Shown one piece after another: positions 1 through 7,832 of a DNA stretch of 64,000 bases. Position numbers and translations under genes: made by a program. Where the stretch lies: assembly GCF_014397005.1 (NCBI RefSeq), contig NZ_JACGWS010000004.1, forward strand, positions 62,001-126,000, read 5' to 3'. The notes beneath the pieces are model-generated. The model was not told the DNA's origin, ran no database searches, and saw nothing but the letters and a program-made list of their open reading frames with translations. Position 1 is the first letter of the stretch. Each line of letters opens with the position of its first letter. Origin of the DNA: Kordia aestuariivivens. GTDB lineage: Bacteria; Bacteroidota; Bacteroidia; Flavobacteriales; Flavobacteriaceae.

Positions 1-132
1 TAAGACTCTGAGTTGCCCAAATCCCATACGTTCTGGATTTTGATAACTGGCAAAACTAAAACTGTGATGACTTTTTAACCAGCCGTGATCTGCTTTTCCT
101 CGTGTGTTTGCTTTGTGATATATTGTTTTCAT
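1..132 (-). CDS. Pirin family protein, N-terminal part only
   Basis: The first 44 codons are visible; the gene runs off the left edge. The protein starts [17 protein letters not shown] and continues with [16 protein letters not shown], the N-terminal signature of the YhhW-type pirin/quercetinase branch of cupins, which bind a metal and can oxidise flavonols or act as redox sensors. The ATG is at 132 on the minus strand, preceded by an A-rich stretch and then, from 144, by a 7-bp tandem repeat that fills the space where promoter and leader should be. It is a paralogue of the complete pirin gene at 499-1356 and is probably part of the same stress-response neighbourhood. Family assignment is firm; the metal ligands lie outside the window. 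Confidence 0.8.
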   Translation of the reverse strand, partial: MKTIYHKANTRGKADHGWLKSHHSFSFASYQNPERMGFGQLRVL

Positions 133-143
133 TATTTTTTTCT

Positions 144-230
144 TTGTGTGTTGTGTGTTGTGTGTTGTGTGTTGTGTGTTGTGTGTTGTGTGTTGTGTGT
201 TGTGTGTTGTGTGTTGTGTGTTGTGTGTTG
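144..230. repeat. Heptanucleotide tandem repeat (TTGTGTG), about 12.4 copies
   Basis: Perfect copies of TTGTGTG run without interruption for 87 bp. The array starts 11 bp upstream of the start codon of the pirin gene at 1-132, so it covers the expected -7/-33 and leader region. Long perfect short-unit arrays are prone to slipped-strand copy-number change, and in a promoter they can alter spacing and expression. Confidence 0.95.
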
Positions 231-349
231 AAATTTAAAAATTAAGTATTCGATATTTAGTTGGTTTGTTCGGTATTCTGTGTGTTTATGGATTTGTTAT
301 AAACTTTCTAGCTTATAAACTCAATACTCATTACTAAATATTAATATCT

Positions 350-491
350 AGTTTCCGCGTAAGCGATTGAAGGATCTGTTGGAGCTCCTCGAAGAGAGCG
401 ACTCCTGAAAGCGCGACCTCCGATTTTTTTTCGGAGGTTACGCCCAAAATACTGTAAACCACTTATAGATTCCTGCCTTCGCAGGAATGAC
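350..491. repeat. REP-like palindromic intergenic repeats
   Basis: This stretch downstream of the complete pirin gene holds a hairpin at 416-438 (ACCTCCGA, T-rich loop, TCGGAGGT), a GGAGCTCC palindrome at 381-388 and, at 471-490, ATTCCTGCCTTCGCAGGAAT, a common bacterial intergenic palindrome. A related copy is at 58020-58040 and a decayed one near 18628. They probably act as transcript ends or are remnants of REP-type elements. The remainder of 231-350 shows only AT-rich DNA. Confidence 0.6.
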
Positions 492-498
492 AAATAAA

Positions 499-1356
499 TT
501 AGTATAAGTGTCCCATTTTTCCAGCTTGATAGTCGCGCATGGCTTCCATGATTTCGGTTTGTGAGTTCATGACATACGGTCCCCAAGAAGTGACTTTTTC
601 ATCAATTGGTTCGCCCGAAAGTATAAGCAACGTGCTATTTTTATTCGCTTCTAACGAAATTGCTTTCCCATCTTTTTCAAATGTTAGCATTTGTAATTTC
701 CCGAGTTTTAAAGTGTGTTGATCGTTTACGCGGGTTTCGCCTTCCAATAGATACACCAATAGTTCGTGAGTTGAAGGAATCGGAATGGTAATGTTTCCAT
801 ACGTTTCCAAGTTGACAATGAACGCATTGATTTCCGTAAATGTAGAAACTGGTCCTTTTTGTCCATTGAGTTCGCCAGCCACCACTTTTAGGCTTCCTTT
901 TGCGTTTTCCGCAGAAATTGTTGGCATTTGTTCCGCTTTGATATCTTGATATTTTGGCGCGGTCATTTTGTCTTTTTTGGGAAGATTTACCCAAAGTTGG
1001 ATTCCTTCCATCGTACCTTCAAATTCCTTGCTTGGTCCTTCGTCATGAATAACGCCACTTCCTGCGGTCATCCATTGTACATCGCCAGCGTTTAGAATTC
1101 CTTCGTTTCCTAGTGAATCGCGATGCAATTGTTCACCTTTGAATATAAATGTCACAGGCTCAAATCCACGATGCGGATGCGGCGATAGTGATAATCCTGG
1201 ACTGTACGGTCCGACATCATATTTGTAATGATGCAATAGTAAGAATGGATCAACTTGATCGATTTCTTGTGTTGGTAACGGTTGACGAATTAGGTTTCCG
1301 CCCATATTTACATAGTCACTTGTTCCTTTGTATGCTATGCTTCGTAGTGTTTTCAT
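499..1356 (-). CDS. Pirin family protein (bicupin)
   Basis: The 285-residue protein has the length and two-cupin layout of bacterial pirins. The N-terminal cupin carries the metal-ligand set: His60 and His62 in HPHRGFE, then His104 and Glu106 in GSGVIHDEG. The pirin C-terminal cupin follows from about residue 170. Family members bind Fe or another divalent metal and act as quercetin dioxygenases or redox-sensitive regulators; the substrate here is unknown. The ATG at 1356 is 37 bp from an 18-bp perfect palindrome (1393-1410), so the gene probably has its own promoter controlled by the MarR-type regulator encoded immediately upstream. It is the last complete gene of a same-strand redox-stress cluster. 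Confidence 0.88.
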   Translation of the reverse strand: MKTLRSIAYKGTSDYVNMGGNLIRQPLPTQEIDQVDPFLLLHHYKYDVGPYSPGLSLSPHPHRGFEPVTFIFKGEQLHRDSLGNEGILNAGDVQWMTAGSGVIHDEGPSKEFEGTMEGIQLWVNLPKKDKMTAPKYQDIKAEQMPTISAENAKGSLKVVAGELNGQKGPVSTFTEINAFIVNLETYGNITIPIPSTHELLVYLLEGETRVNDQHTLKLGKLQMLTFEKDGKAISLEANKNSTLLILSGEPIDEKVTSWGPYVMNSQTEIMEAMRDYQAGKMGHLY

Positions 1357-1392
1357 AATTGTACTCTTTCTTTCTTTTTGTTGTGTTTACAT

Positions 1393-1410
1393 TATTTTCC
1401 ATGGAAAATA
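1393..1410. promoter_or_regulatory. 18-bp perfect palindrome, candidate MarR operator
   Basis: TATTTTCCATGGAAAATA is a perfect inverted repeat lying 37 bp upstream of the pirin start codon, in the 67-bp gap after the marR-type gene. A 16/18 match occurs upstream of the first gene of the same cluster (3763-3780). Size and symmetry fit a MarR-family dimer site. Binding by the neighbouring regulator is inferred from location and recurrence. Confidence 0.6.
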
Positions 1411-1423
1411 TTTAATCAAATTT

Positions 1424-1864
1424 TTAGCGGATTTTATCTAATAAGTCACTTAATTGTGTGGCTTCTGATGCTGTAAGATTGCTCATCCAATCATTTTTTG
1501 GTAAGCTTTCCGCTATTGCCGCTAAGAGTTGTAATCCATTGTCCGTAATGGCAATGTGAACGACTCTTCGATCTTCCGGACACGGAATGCGTTCTATGAG
1601 TTCTTTTGCGCAAAGTTTGTCCATTAATCGTGTGGCATTTGGAGCTCTTTCAATCATACGATCTTTGATTTCTTGCACTTTGATTGCTTTTCCTGCGCCT
1701 TTTAGGATTTTTAGAATATTGAATTGCTGAGGCGAGATTCCAAATGGTTTGAAAAATTCGTTCTCTTTACTGTTAATCCAATTCGCAGTATATTTTATGT
1801 TGATGAAAGCTTTCACTTTCTCAGATGGAAATTTTGATTGTATGTCTTTAGAAATGTCTCCCAT
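1424..1864 (-). CDS. MarR family transcriptional regulator
   Basis: The 146-residue protein has the size and order of MarR winged-helix dimers. The HTH core spans about residues 45-90 (PQQFNILKILKGAGKAIKVQ, then IKDRMIERAPNATRLMDKL), and the wing contains the conserved CPEDRRVVHIAITDNG turn. MarR proteins usually repress their own cluster and release DNA when they sense phenolics, quinones or oxidants. The only evident cysteines are near residues 85-96 (LCAKEL, PCPEDRR), so thiol sensing is possible but unproven. The gene lies between the CDGSH gene (32-bp gap) and pirin (67-bp gap with a palindrome). Its likely targets are the sites at 1393-1410 and 3763-3797. Confidence 0.87.
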   Translation of the reverse strand: MGDISKDIQSKFPSEKVKAFINIKYTANWINSKENEFFKPFGISPQQFNILKILKGAGKAIKVQEIKDRMIERAPNATRLMDKLCAKELIERIPCPEDRRVVHIAITDNGLQLLAAIAESLPKNDWMSNLTASEATQLSDLLDKIR

Positions 1865-1896
1865 TTGTTATTTTATCTGTTATTTTTCATTTAGAA

Positions 1897-2325
1897 TTAG
1901 CCTTTGAAACCAGCTTGAACATGCGCGCCATCACAGTATGGTTTGTTTTGAGAAGCTCCACATCTACAAAATGCAGTTGTTTTATTGCGCTTATCGGTTG
2001 TTCCGTCAGAGTTTGTAATGTTTAATGTTCCATATACTAATAAAGGACCATTTTCTAAGGCTTCTACTTTTGTTTCTAAATGAACTTCTTGCGGATCACC
2101 TGCTTTGTTACTTCTATAAGACAATGCGCCAGATGGACACGCTTCTACTTGCTTTTTGATGCGTTCAGTAGTTGCACCTTCCATATGAATCCAAGGTCTG
2201 TTTTGCGGATTGAACACTTGCAATAATTCTTTCCAGCATTTTTTAGAATGAATACATGTTTTTGGTTTCCAAACCACTGTAATATCTTCGTTTGTATATT
2301 CTTTGATGATTTCTTTTTTTTCCAT
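1897..2325 (-). CDS. Two-domain iron-sulfur protein (4Fe-4S mono-cluster plus CDGSH)
   Basis: The N-terminal half matches the divergent 4Fe-4S mono-cluster domain (YjdI/Fer4_19 type), with Cys24, Cys30 and the later ACPSGAL cysteine. The C-terminal part (about residues 117-135) has the CDGSH zinc-finger-like motif CRCGASQNKPYCDGAH, which holds a 2Fe-2S cluster by three Cys and one His. Such fusions are small soluble electron-transfer or redox-sensing proteins. The gene follows the DUF1801 gene by 3 bp, so the two are almost certainly co-transcribed with the FMN reductase and DoxX genes upstream. Its electron partner is unknown; the neighbouring flavoprotein is a candidate by context only. Confidence 0.85.
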   Translation of the reverse strand: MEKKEIIKEYTNEDITVVWKPKTCIHSKKCWKELLQVFNPQNRPWIHMEGATTERIKKQVEACPSGALSYRSNKAGDPQEVHLETKVEALENGPLLVYGTLNITNSDGTTDKRNKTTAFCRCGASQNKPYCDGAHVQAGFKG

Positions 2326-2328
2326 AGC

Positions 2329-2760
2329 TTATGATTTTACAGTGTTTTGTGGATCTTTTTTTATGCGTTCGATTCCGTTAGTGATCAATTCTTTTAAAAC
2401 GTCAATATGAATGTCTTTTAATTGCTTTACATACAAACAACCTTTACCTATTTTGTGTTTCCCGAGTTTTTCAAGCTTTTCTGTTTCTTCTGGCAATCCA
2501 TTCATAATGTATATGGAAAGATTTTGTTTTCGTGGTGAAAACCCTGTTAGAAACCAAGTGCCCGATCGTCCCGATTTGTATGTGTATTCGTATTTTCCAA
2601 AACCGATCAGGTTTGTTCCCCACATTTTTGGTTGTATACCAGTGGATTTTTCCATCAATTCTAACAGCGTAAAACAGTCTGTTTGTTGCGTTTCTGAAGC
2701 AACTTCTTTGATAAATTTGATAACATCTTGATCGTTTTCTTGCATTTTTGGTGTTGACAT
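2329..2760 (-). CDS. DUF1801 domain protein
   Basis: The 143-residue protein fits the DUF1801 (YdhG-like) fold: an N-terminal helical part with LLELMEKSTG, then MWGTNLIGFGKYEYTYKSGR and the strand region WFLTGFSPRKQNLSIYIM. There is no signal peptide, so it should be cytosolic. The biochemical function of the family is not established. It is tightly packed between the FMN reductase (33-bp gap) and the CDGSH gene (3-bp gap), which ties it to the same redox-stress operon. Confidence 0.8.
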   Translation of the reverse strand: MSTPKMQENDQDVIKFIKEVASETQQTDCFTLLELMEKSTGIQPKMWGTNLIGFGKYEYTYKSGRSGTWFLTGFSPRKQNLSIYIMNGLPEETEKLEKLGKHKIGKGCLYVKQLKDIHIDVLKELITNGIERIKKDPQNTVKS

Positions 2761-2793
2761 TATTATTTTAGTCTTCTTTAAAGATACTAAAAA

Positions 2794-3333
2794 CTATGCT
2801 TCATTCACAGCCGCTTTCAATTTAGCAACCTCAACATGTAGTTTTTCTAACAAAGTAGCATCTTTTATTTTTCCAGCTACAAAATGCTCATTAAAACTTG
2901 GTAAAGAATAATCGCCTACAATGTTTCCGCCCATGTATGGGAATCTTCCTTTTGCGATATCTAACACTGTTTGTCCACCTCTAGCGCCAGGTGATGTTGC
3001 CATTAATAACATTGGCACATTTCCCCAAAGTTTTCCATCAATACGTGACATCCAATCAAATATATTTTTAAATACGGTAGCGTACGAACCATTGTGTTCT
3101 GCTAATGATAATACGATTCCGTCTGCTTCTTGAAGTGTCTTTAAGAATTTGTGTGCATTTTCAGGAACTCCGCTTTCTAATTCTCTGTCAATTCCATATA
3201 ATGGCAATTCGTAATCATTTAAGTCTAAAACTTTAACTGTTGCGTTTTCTACTAAACCTGCTGTGTATGTTGCTAATTGTTTGTTGATTGATGTTTTACT
3301 GTCGCTTCCTGCGAAGGCTACAATTGTTTTCAT
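2794..3333 (-). CDS. NAD(P)H-dependent FMN reductase
   Basis: The 179-residue flavodoxin-like protein has the FMN phosphate loop near the N-terminus (AFAGSDSKTSINKQLA) and the family motif SLAEHNGSYATVFKNIFDW near residue 77, followed by TSPGARGG. Members use NAD(P)H to reduce FMN, quinones, azo compounds or chromate. In a MarR/pirin/DoxX cluster the likely role is two-electron reduction of quinone-like electrophiles; that substrate is inferred. It is the second gene of the cluster, 21 bp after the DoxX gene. Confidence 0.87.
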   Translation of the reverse strand: MKTIVAFAGSDSKTSINKQLATYTAGLVENATVKVLDLNDYELPLYGIDRELESGVPENAHKFLKTLQEADGIVLSLAEHNGSYATVFKNIFDWMSRIDGKLWGNVPMLLMATSPGARGGQTVLDIAKGRFPYMGGNIVGDYSLPSFNEHFVAGKIKDATLLEKLHVEVAKLKAAVNEA

Positions 3334-3354
3334 TTTATGTTTTTTAGATATGTT

Positions 3355-3717
3355 TTATTGTTTGTTTGTAATTTTTTTCCAAAAATAATAGGATGCTATT
3401 ATAAGTACTAAACCGATTGAAGCTGCAGCTTGTTCTCCATCACCAATCATATAATGTGCAAAAAAAGCCAATATTACATTAAAAAAGAAGCCTGCATACG
3501 CCCATTCTTTAATTGTCTTGTATTTGGTTTGCCAAATAGCTATCAATCCAAAAATTTTAGCAATAGCTAAAGGGTAAATAATATATGTTGGATATCCAAA
3601 ACTTGTAAATCCTTTTACTATATCTGCATTCTTAAAAAAATACATTCCTGCCGAAAATAACATTAATGCTGTAAACAACCCTGTTGTTATGTAATAAATA
3701 ATTTTTTGAGTTTTCAT
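3355..3717 (-). CDS. DoxX-like membrane protein
   Basis: The 120-residue protein has about four hydrophobic helices (near residues 8-27, 44-62, 72-90 and 96-113) and the small DoxX-like architecture. Family members are inner-membrane proteins linked to quinone or thiosulfate redox chemistry and to thiol stress; the exact role here is unknown. It is the first gene of the minus-strand cluster, and the region 46-80 bp upstream of its ATG holds two copies of the MarR-like operator. Confidence 0.78.
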   Translation of the reverse strand: MKTQKIIYYITTGLFTALMLFSAGMYFFKNADIVKGFTSFGYPTYIIYPLAIAKIFGLIAIWQTKYKTIKEWAYAGFFFNVILAFFAHYMIGDGEQAAASIGLVLIIASYYFWKKITNKQ

Positions 3718-3762
3718 GTTTGTTAGTTTTTAAATTCTGTACAAATCTACAAATAATATTTT

Positions 3763-3797
3763 TATTTTCCAAGGAAACTATTTCCATGTAAATTAAT
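3763..3797. promoter_or_regulatory. Two overlapping operator-like sites upstream of doxX
   Basis: TATTTTCCAAGGAAACTA (3763-3780) matches the 18-bp palindrome at 1393-1410 in 16 of 18 positions. Directly after it, a second half-conserved copy centred on TTTCCATGTAAA (13/18) ends at 3797. Both lie upstream of the DoxX-like gene that heads the cluster. The pair suggests autoregulation by the MarR-type protein encoded in that cluster. Confidence 0.5.
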
Positions 3798-3884
3798 TAA
3801 CTGTTTTTTAAGAAAACTTTCAAACTTTGTTCCTTTCAATAGCCGTATTTGTTTCGTATTTTAGCGGAGGAAAATTTTATACCC

Positions 3885-5513
3885 ATGGACATCAACTTCA
3901 ATAAGAACGAAGATCACAATAAACTTTTAGTATCAGAATTACGTCGTCGCCTCGCCAAAGTGAGTTTAGGTGGTGGGCAAAAACGGATTGATAAGTTGCA
4001 CAGCAAAGGAAAGATGACAGCGCGTGAACGTATTGATTTTCTGTTAGATGACAAGAAACCTGCCATAGAAATTGGTGCTTTTGTCGGTGACGAAATGTAC
4101 GAAGAACATGGCGGTTGTCCTTCTGGTGGTGTTGTGGTAAAAATTGGGTATGTCCAAGGAAAACAATGTATTGTAGTTGCCAATGACGCAACAGTGAAAG
4201 CGGGCGCTTGGTTTCCTATTACTGCAAAAAAGAACTTGCGCGCACAAGAAATTTCTATTGAAAACCGATTGCCTATTATTTATTTAGTCGATAGCGCAGG
4301 TGTATATTTGCCAATGCAAGATGAAATTTTTCCTGATAAAGAACACTTCGGACGTATTTTTAGAAACAACGCCGTAATGAGTAGCATGGGAATTACCCAA
4401 ATTGCTGCCGTGATGGGAAGTTGTGTTGCTGGTGGTGCATATTTACCTATTATGAGTGATGAAGCGTTAATTGTAGATAAAACAGGAAGTATTTTCCTTG
4501 CGGGAAGTTACTTGGTAAAAGCTGCTATTGGCGAAAGTATTGATAATGAAACCTTAGGTGGCGCAACCACACATTGTGAAATTTCGGGTGTGACTGATTA
4601 TAAAGCAAAAGATGATAAAGACGCATTAACTACAATAAAGAATATTGTTGGGAAAATTGGTGATTATACGCCAACAGGTTATAATCGTGTGAAAGTGGCA
4701 AAGCCAAAAGAGAATCCGGAAGATATTTTCGGAATTCTTCCAAAAGCACGTCATGAACAGTATGATATGAAAGAAATCATCAAACGAATTGTAGATAAGT
4801 CAGAGTTTGATGAATATAAAAAAGGATACGGAAAAAGCATTATTACGGCTTATGCCAGAATTGACGGTTGGGCCGTTGGAATTGTTGCCAATCAACGGAA
4901 GTTGGTCAAAACAACGAAAGGCGAAATGCAGTTTGGTGGTGTGATTTATTCAGATTCTGCTGATAAAGCAACCCGATTTATCGCAAATTGTAACCAAAAG
5001 AAGATTCCGTTAGTGTTTTTACAAGATGTTACCGGATTTATGGTTGGAAGCAAATCTGAACATGGCGGTATTATTAAAGATGGTGCCAAAATGGTAAATG
5101 CTGTGAGTAATAGTGTCGTTCCAAAATTCACAATTATTATCGGAAATTCGTATGGAGCTGGAAATTATGCCATGTGCGGAAAAGCATACGATCCACGATT
5201 GATTGCTTCTTGGCCAAGTGCTGAATTGGCTGTAATGAGTGGAAATTCTGCTGCAAAAGTATTATTACAGATTGAAACGGCTTCGTTGAAGAAAAAAGGC
5301 GAAATAATTACCAAAGAGAAAGAAGAAGAGTTATTCAATAAAATAAAGTCGCGTTACGATCGACAAATTTCTCCGTATTACGCAGCTGCACGATTATGGA
5401 CAGATGCGATCATTAATCCGTTAGATACACGAACGTGGGTTTCTATGGGAATTGAAGCGGCAAATCAGGCGCCAATTGAGAAACCTTTTAATTTAGGAAT
5501 CATTCAGGTGTGA
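3885..5513 (+). CDS. Acyl-CoA carboxylase beta subunit (methylcrotonoyl-CoA carboxylase type)
   Basis: The protein of 542 residues has the two-lobed carboxyltransferase fold. The N-lobe shows HGGCPSGG (about residue 76) and the oxyanion-hole region GSCVAGGAYLP (about 178). The C-lobe shows GNSYGAGNYAMCGKAYDPR (about 419) and WPSAELAVMSG. The stretch GVYLPMQ-FPDKEHFGRIF resembles methylcrotonoyl-CoA carboxylase beta subunits of leucine degradation more than propionyl-CoA ones. The ATG at 3885 is chosen over an upstream in-frame TTG (3849) because family similarity begins there and a GGAGG lies 14 bp upstream. No biotin carboxylase or biotin carrier gene is in the window, so the alpha subunit must be elsewhere. 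Confidence 0.88.
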   Translation: MDINFNKNEDHNKLLVSELRRRLAKVSLGGGQKRIDKLHSKGKMTARERIDFLLDDKKPAIEIGAFVGDEMYEEHGGCPSGGVVVKIGYVQGKQCIVVANDATVKAGAWFPITAKKNLRAQEISIENRLPIIYLVDSAGVYLPMQDEIFPDKEHFGRIFRNNAVMSSMGITQIAAVMGSCVAGGAYLPIMSDEALIVDKTGSIFLAGSYLVKAAIGESIDNETLGGATTHCEISGVTDYKAKDDKDALTTIKNIVGKIGDYTPTGYNRVKVAKPKENPEDIFGILPKARHEQYDMKEIIKRIVDKSEFDEYKKGYGKSIITAYARIDGWAVGIVANQRKLVKTTKGEMQFGGVIYSDSADKATRFIANCNQKKIPLVFLQDVTGFMVGSKSEHGGIIKDGAKMVNAVSNSVVPKFTIIIGNSYGAGNYAMCGKAYDPRLIASWPSAELAVMSGNSAAKVLLQIETASLKKKGEIITKEKEEELFNKIKSRYDRQISPYYAAARLWTDAIINPLDTRTWVSMGIEAANQAPIEKPFNLGIIQV

Positions 5514-5684
5514 TTTAGTAGACTTTATTGGATTATTGGACTGACTTGGATTTTTAGACTTTAGGACGCTTTGCTTTTGGTATCGCTTGCGCTCTTAGTT
5601 TGTTGTTCGAGAATACTTTTTCATACAAAATCACATTGTCTCAATTCTAACTACTAAAATCTCAATACTTATTTAATACAAACA

Positions 5685-5720
5685 GAAAAAGGCCTAGCAA
5701 CCTAAAAGCCAGACCTTTTC
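5685..5720. terminator. Hairpin, terminator-like
   Basis: GAAAAAGGCCT (5685-5695) pairs with AGACCTTTTC (5711-5720) with one G-T pair. The U-run is better on the minus strand, but the site also lies 170 bp after the carboxylase stop codon. Confidence 0.45.
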
Positions 5721-5840
5721 CCCCTAAAAAACCTAAAATAACCTAATCTTTATTCCATTTTGAAAGCAAAGATTTGTTTCCACTAAGTCACAAACTCTAT
5801 GCCAATCTTTAAAATTTTTGTGATTTTTTTAACAAAAAAA

Positions 5841-5878
5841 GAAAAACCTAGTATGTATGAATTTTCACTAGGTTTTTC
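5841..5878. terminator. Perfect 12-bp stem-loop
   Basis: GAAAAACCTAGT (5841-5852) pairs perfectly with ACTAGGTTTTTC (5867-5878) across a 14-base loop. Both flanks are A/T-rich, so it could end transcripts from either direction. Confidence 0.55.
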
Positions 5879-6171
5879 ATAATAAAACAACTAAACAACC
5901 AACCTTTCGTTTATTCTATATTAAAAGTACATTCATAAGTTTGATTCTGAAACCTATATTGAGTAAACAGCTCTTTTTGATGAGTAAAGTGTAGTATGTA
6001 ATTAGTCGAGGTTATTGATGTGATGTGTTTTACGTCTTTACTAAACGTTATACAGAATATATTACTTTGTATATTTTACGGATATCCAATTAAATATTTA
6101 GGGTTTTGCTATTGATAGTCTCTTTTTTTATAATTATTTTTATTGGAGAAATAACACTAATCTTTTTTATC

Positions 6172-6531
6172 ATGAAGAATCACATCATAGTAGCGCTTTT
6201 AATAGTCTTTTTTTCAAGTAGTCTGTATTCCCAAAATTCTGATTCAGATATCAATGTCGGAACTGTTTTTACGATAGGTGAAGTTTATAACAACAACTAC
6301 AAACATATTAATTTTCCTAACGCCAACTTTATACTAAAAAAAGGAGGAATTGCTAATTATGAGAACATTAAAGGAGAAAAAGTTGAAATTACATCAGTTA
6401 AAAAAAAGAAAGATGGAAGCCTCATTGCAACCATAAAACTAGCTTCTGATAAGCTATTTTTTAACAGTCATAAGTATATAACTGCAAATATTAGTGAGGC
6501 AATTGACAAGAAAGAATTAATACGGCTTTAA
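6172..6531 (+). CDS. Small secreted protein of unknown function
   Basis: The ATG at 6172 gives 119 residues starting MKNHIIVALLIVFFSSSLYSQ, a clear Sec signal peptide with probable cleavage near SLYSQ. This start is preferred over an upstream in-frame start that would prepend another hydrophobic stretch. The mature part of about 100 residues is Lys-rich (ILKKGGIANYENIKG, VEITSVKKKKDGSL) and looks like a single beta-rich domain. I recognise no family. It is isolated between a long intergenic region and the convergent menE gene 41 bp away. Confidence 0.65.
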   Translation: MKNHIIVALLIVFFSSSLYSQNSDSDINVGTVFTIGEVYNNNYKHINFPNANFILKKGGIANYENIKGEKVEITSVKKKKDGSLIATIKLASDKLFFNSHKYITANISEAIDKKELIRL

Positions 6532-6572
6532 AAGCTAAACTATTCAACCAATACACTTTTAAACTAATAAAC

Positions 6573-7661
6573 TCAATAACCAAGAGAAGCAACTGTTTTA
6601 CCGCGCTGTACCTTTCCTGTATTGGTTTCGGTGAAGTTTTTTACGGTGTAAATTATCTTTGGAATTTCAAATTTTGAGAACTTCTTGGACAGCTTGATGG
6701 TTTCCAATAGGTTTGAAACCTCAACGTTTTGAGCTGTGTCTTCAATAATTAGTAGTAATTTTTTACCCAATTGTGAATCGTCAATTCCTGTTACGAAATA
6801 CCTTCCTGAAATGAAAGCACTTAGCTTCTCCTCTATTTGCTCAGGATGGAGTTTGATTCCGCCACTATTAATCACATTGTCAAAACGACCTAACCAATCG
6901 AATTCGGTTTCGGAAATTAGTTGAACCACATCATTTGTGATGATTTTTTTTGGATGAATTCGTGGTGCATCAATCACCAAACAATTTCTATCGTCAGTAC
7001 TAATGTGAATATTTGGTAAAGTTTGATACTGTGCAGTTTCACCTTTTGGTAAATTATTTAATGGTTTTGCTGCAATATGCGTGATCGTTTCCGTCATTCC
7101 ATACGTTGCAAACACTTTTGTAGAAACGTTTTGCAAACGTTCAATCAATGCTTTAGAAGCTGGCGCGCCACCAACAATTAAGGTTTTAATTTGGTGCAAT
7201 TGTTCCAATGAATTTTCAACTTGCATCGGAACCATCGCGCAAAAATCATAGTGTTTATACTGATTTTCAAGCGGATTTGACGTTGGTGCTACCAAATCGA
7301 GTTCTAAACCTAAAATCATCGCACGAATCAACATCATTTTTCCAGCAATAAAGTTCGATGGCAAACATTGCAACGCAGAATCGCCTGGTTTAATTCCAAA
7401 AAAATCGCCCGTTGCCAAAGCTGAATGTACCATGGCTTGTTTATTGAGTCTGATTGACTTCGGTTTTCCCGTAGAACCTGACGTAAAAACAACTACATAC
7501 TCTTTTTCATCGAGCCAATCAATTAAAAAATCGCCAAGCGCTTGTTCATACGGTTTTCCCTCTTTTACAAAGCTATATGCAACTTCTTTTAACCCTTCAC
7601 GATCAAAATAATTGCCGTCTAATTTGAACTTTACATGGATATTTTTAAAAGTTGGAATCAT
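6573..7661 (-). CDS. menE: o-Succinylbenzoate-CoA ligase (MenE-type AMP-binding enzyme)
   Basis: This 362-residue acyl-adenylating enzyme is short, as is usual for MenE in Flavobacteriia. The ATP-binding P-loop TSGSTGKPK is at residues 60-68, the adenine motif YGMTET near residue 190, the hinge region SGGIKLHPEQIEEKL near 265 and the catalytic Lys in NTGKVQRGK near the C-terminus. MenE activates o-succinylbenzoate with ATP and CoA in menaquinone synthesis. Assignment is strengthened by menC, menA, menB, menD and menF on the same strand within the next 21 kb, although no other men gene is adjacent. Confidence 0.85.
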   Translation of the reverse strand: MIPTFKNIHVKFKLDGNYFDREGLKEVAYSFVKEGKPYEQALGDFLIDWLDEKEYVVVFTSGSTGKPKSIRLNKQAMVHSALATGDFFGIKPGDSALQCLPSNFIAGKMMLIRAMILGLELDLVAPTSNPLENQYKHYDFCAMVPMQVENSLEQLHQIKTLIVGGAPASKALIERLQNVSTKVFATYGMTETITHIAAKPLNNLPKGETAQYQTLPNIHISTDDRNCLVIDAPRIHPKKIITNDVVQLISETEFDWLGRFDNVINSGGIKLHPEQIEEKLSAFISGRYFVTGIDDSQLGKKLLLIIEDTAQNVEVSNLLETIKLSKKFSKFEIPKIIYTVKNFTETNTGKVQRGKTVASLGY

Positions 7662-7832
7662 TTTTGTAAATGTTGTTCTGTAAATTTAAAAATAAGCTAG
7701 GAGAAATCGCTGATTTCTTGCGTAGTTTTTATTAATTTAGTGGTTTGTGCTTGCTTTTAGTATGCAATATTTTCCCTCCAATATTGTTTACCTATCAGTA
7801 AGTTTCTCCACATTGACTTAAATTGTAATTAT

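Larger units (their letters stand above)
5514..6171. other. 658-bp intergenic region with repeats and hairpins
   Basis: The first 120 bp contain degenerate dispersed intergenic sequence (CGCTTTGCTTTTGG, also at about 38992 and, inverted, near 58173). Two hairpins follow at 5685-5720 and 5841-5878. The rest is AT-rich, with CTAAAAAACCTAAA (5724) also found near 28911. I see no convincing gene; one or two short non-coding transcripts are possible. Confidence 0.5.

Noticed and set aside
144-230. CRISPR-like repeated sequence
   Set aside because: It is a contiguous 7-bp tandem array with no spacers.
341-586. 81-codon reading frame containing SFLRRQES
   Set aside because: It reads through the REP-like palindrome and overlaps the pirin 3' end. 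The peptide is a known artefact of such palindromes. The same applies to 58008-58283.
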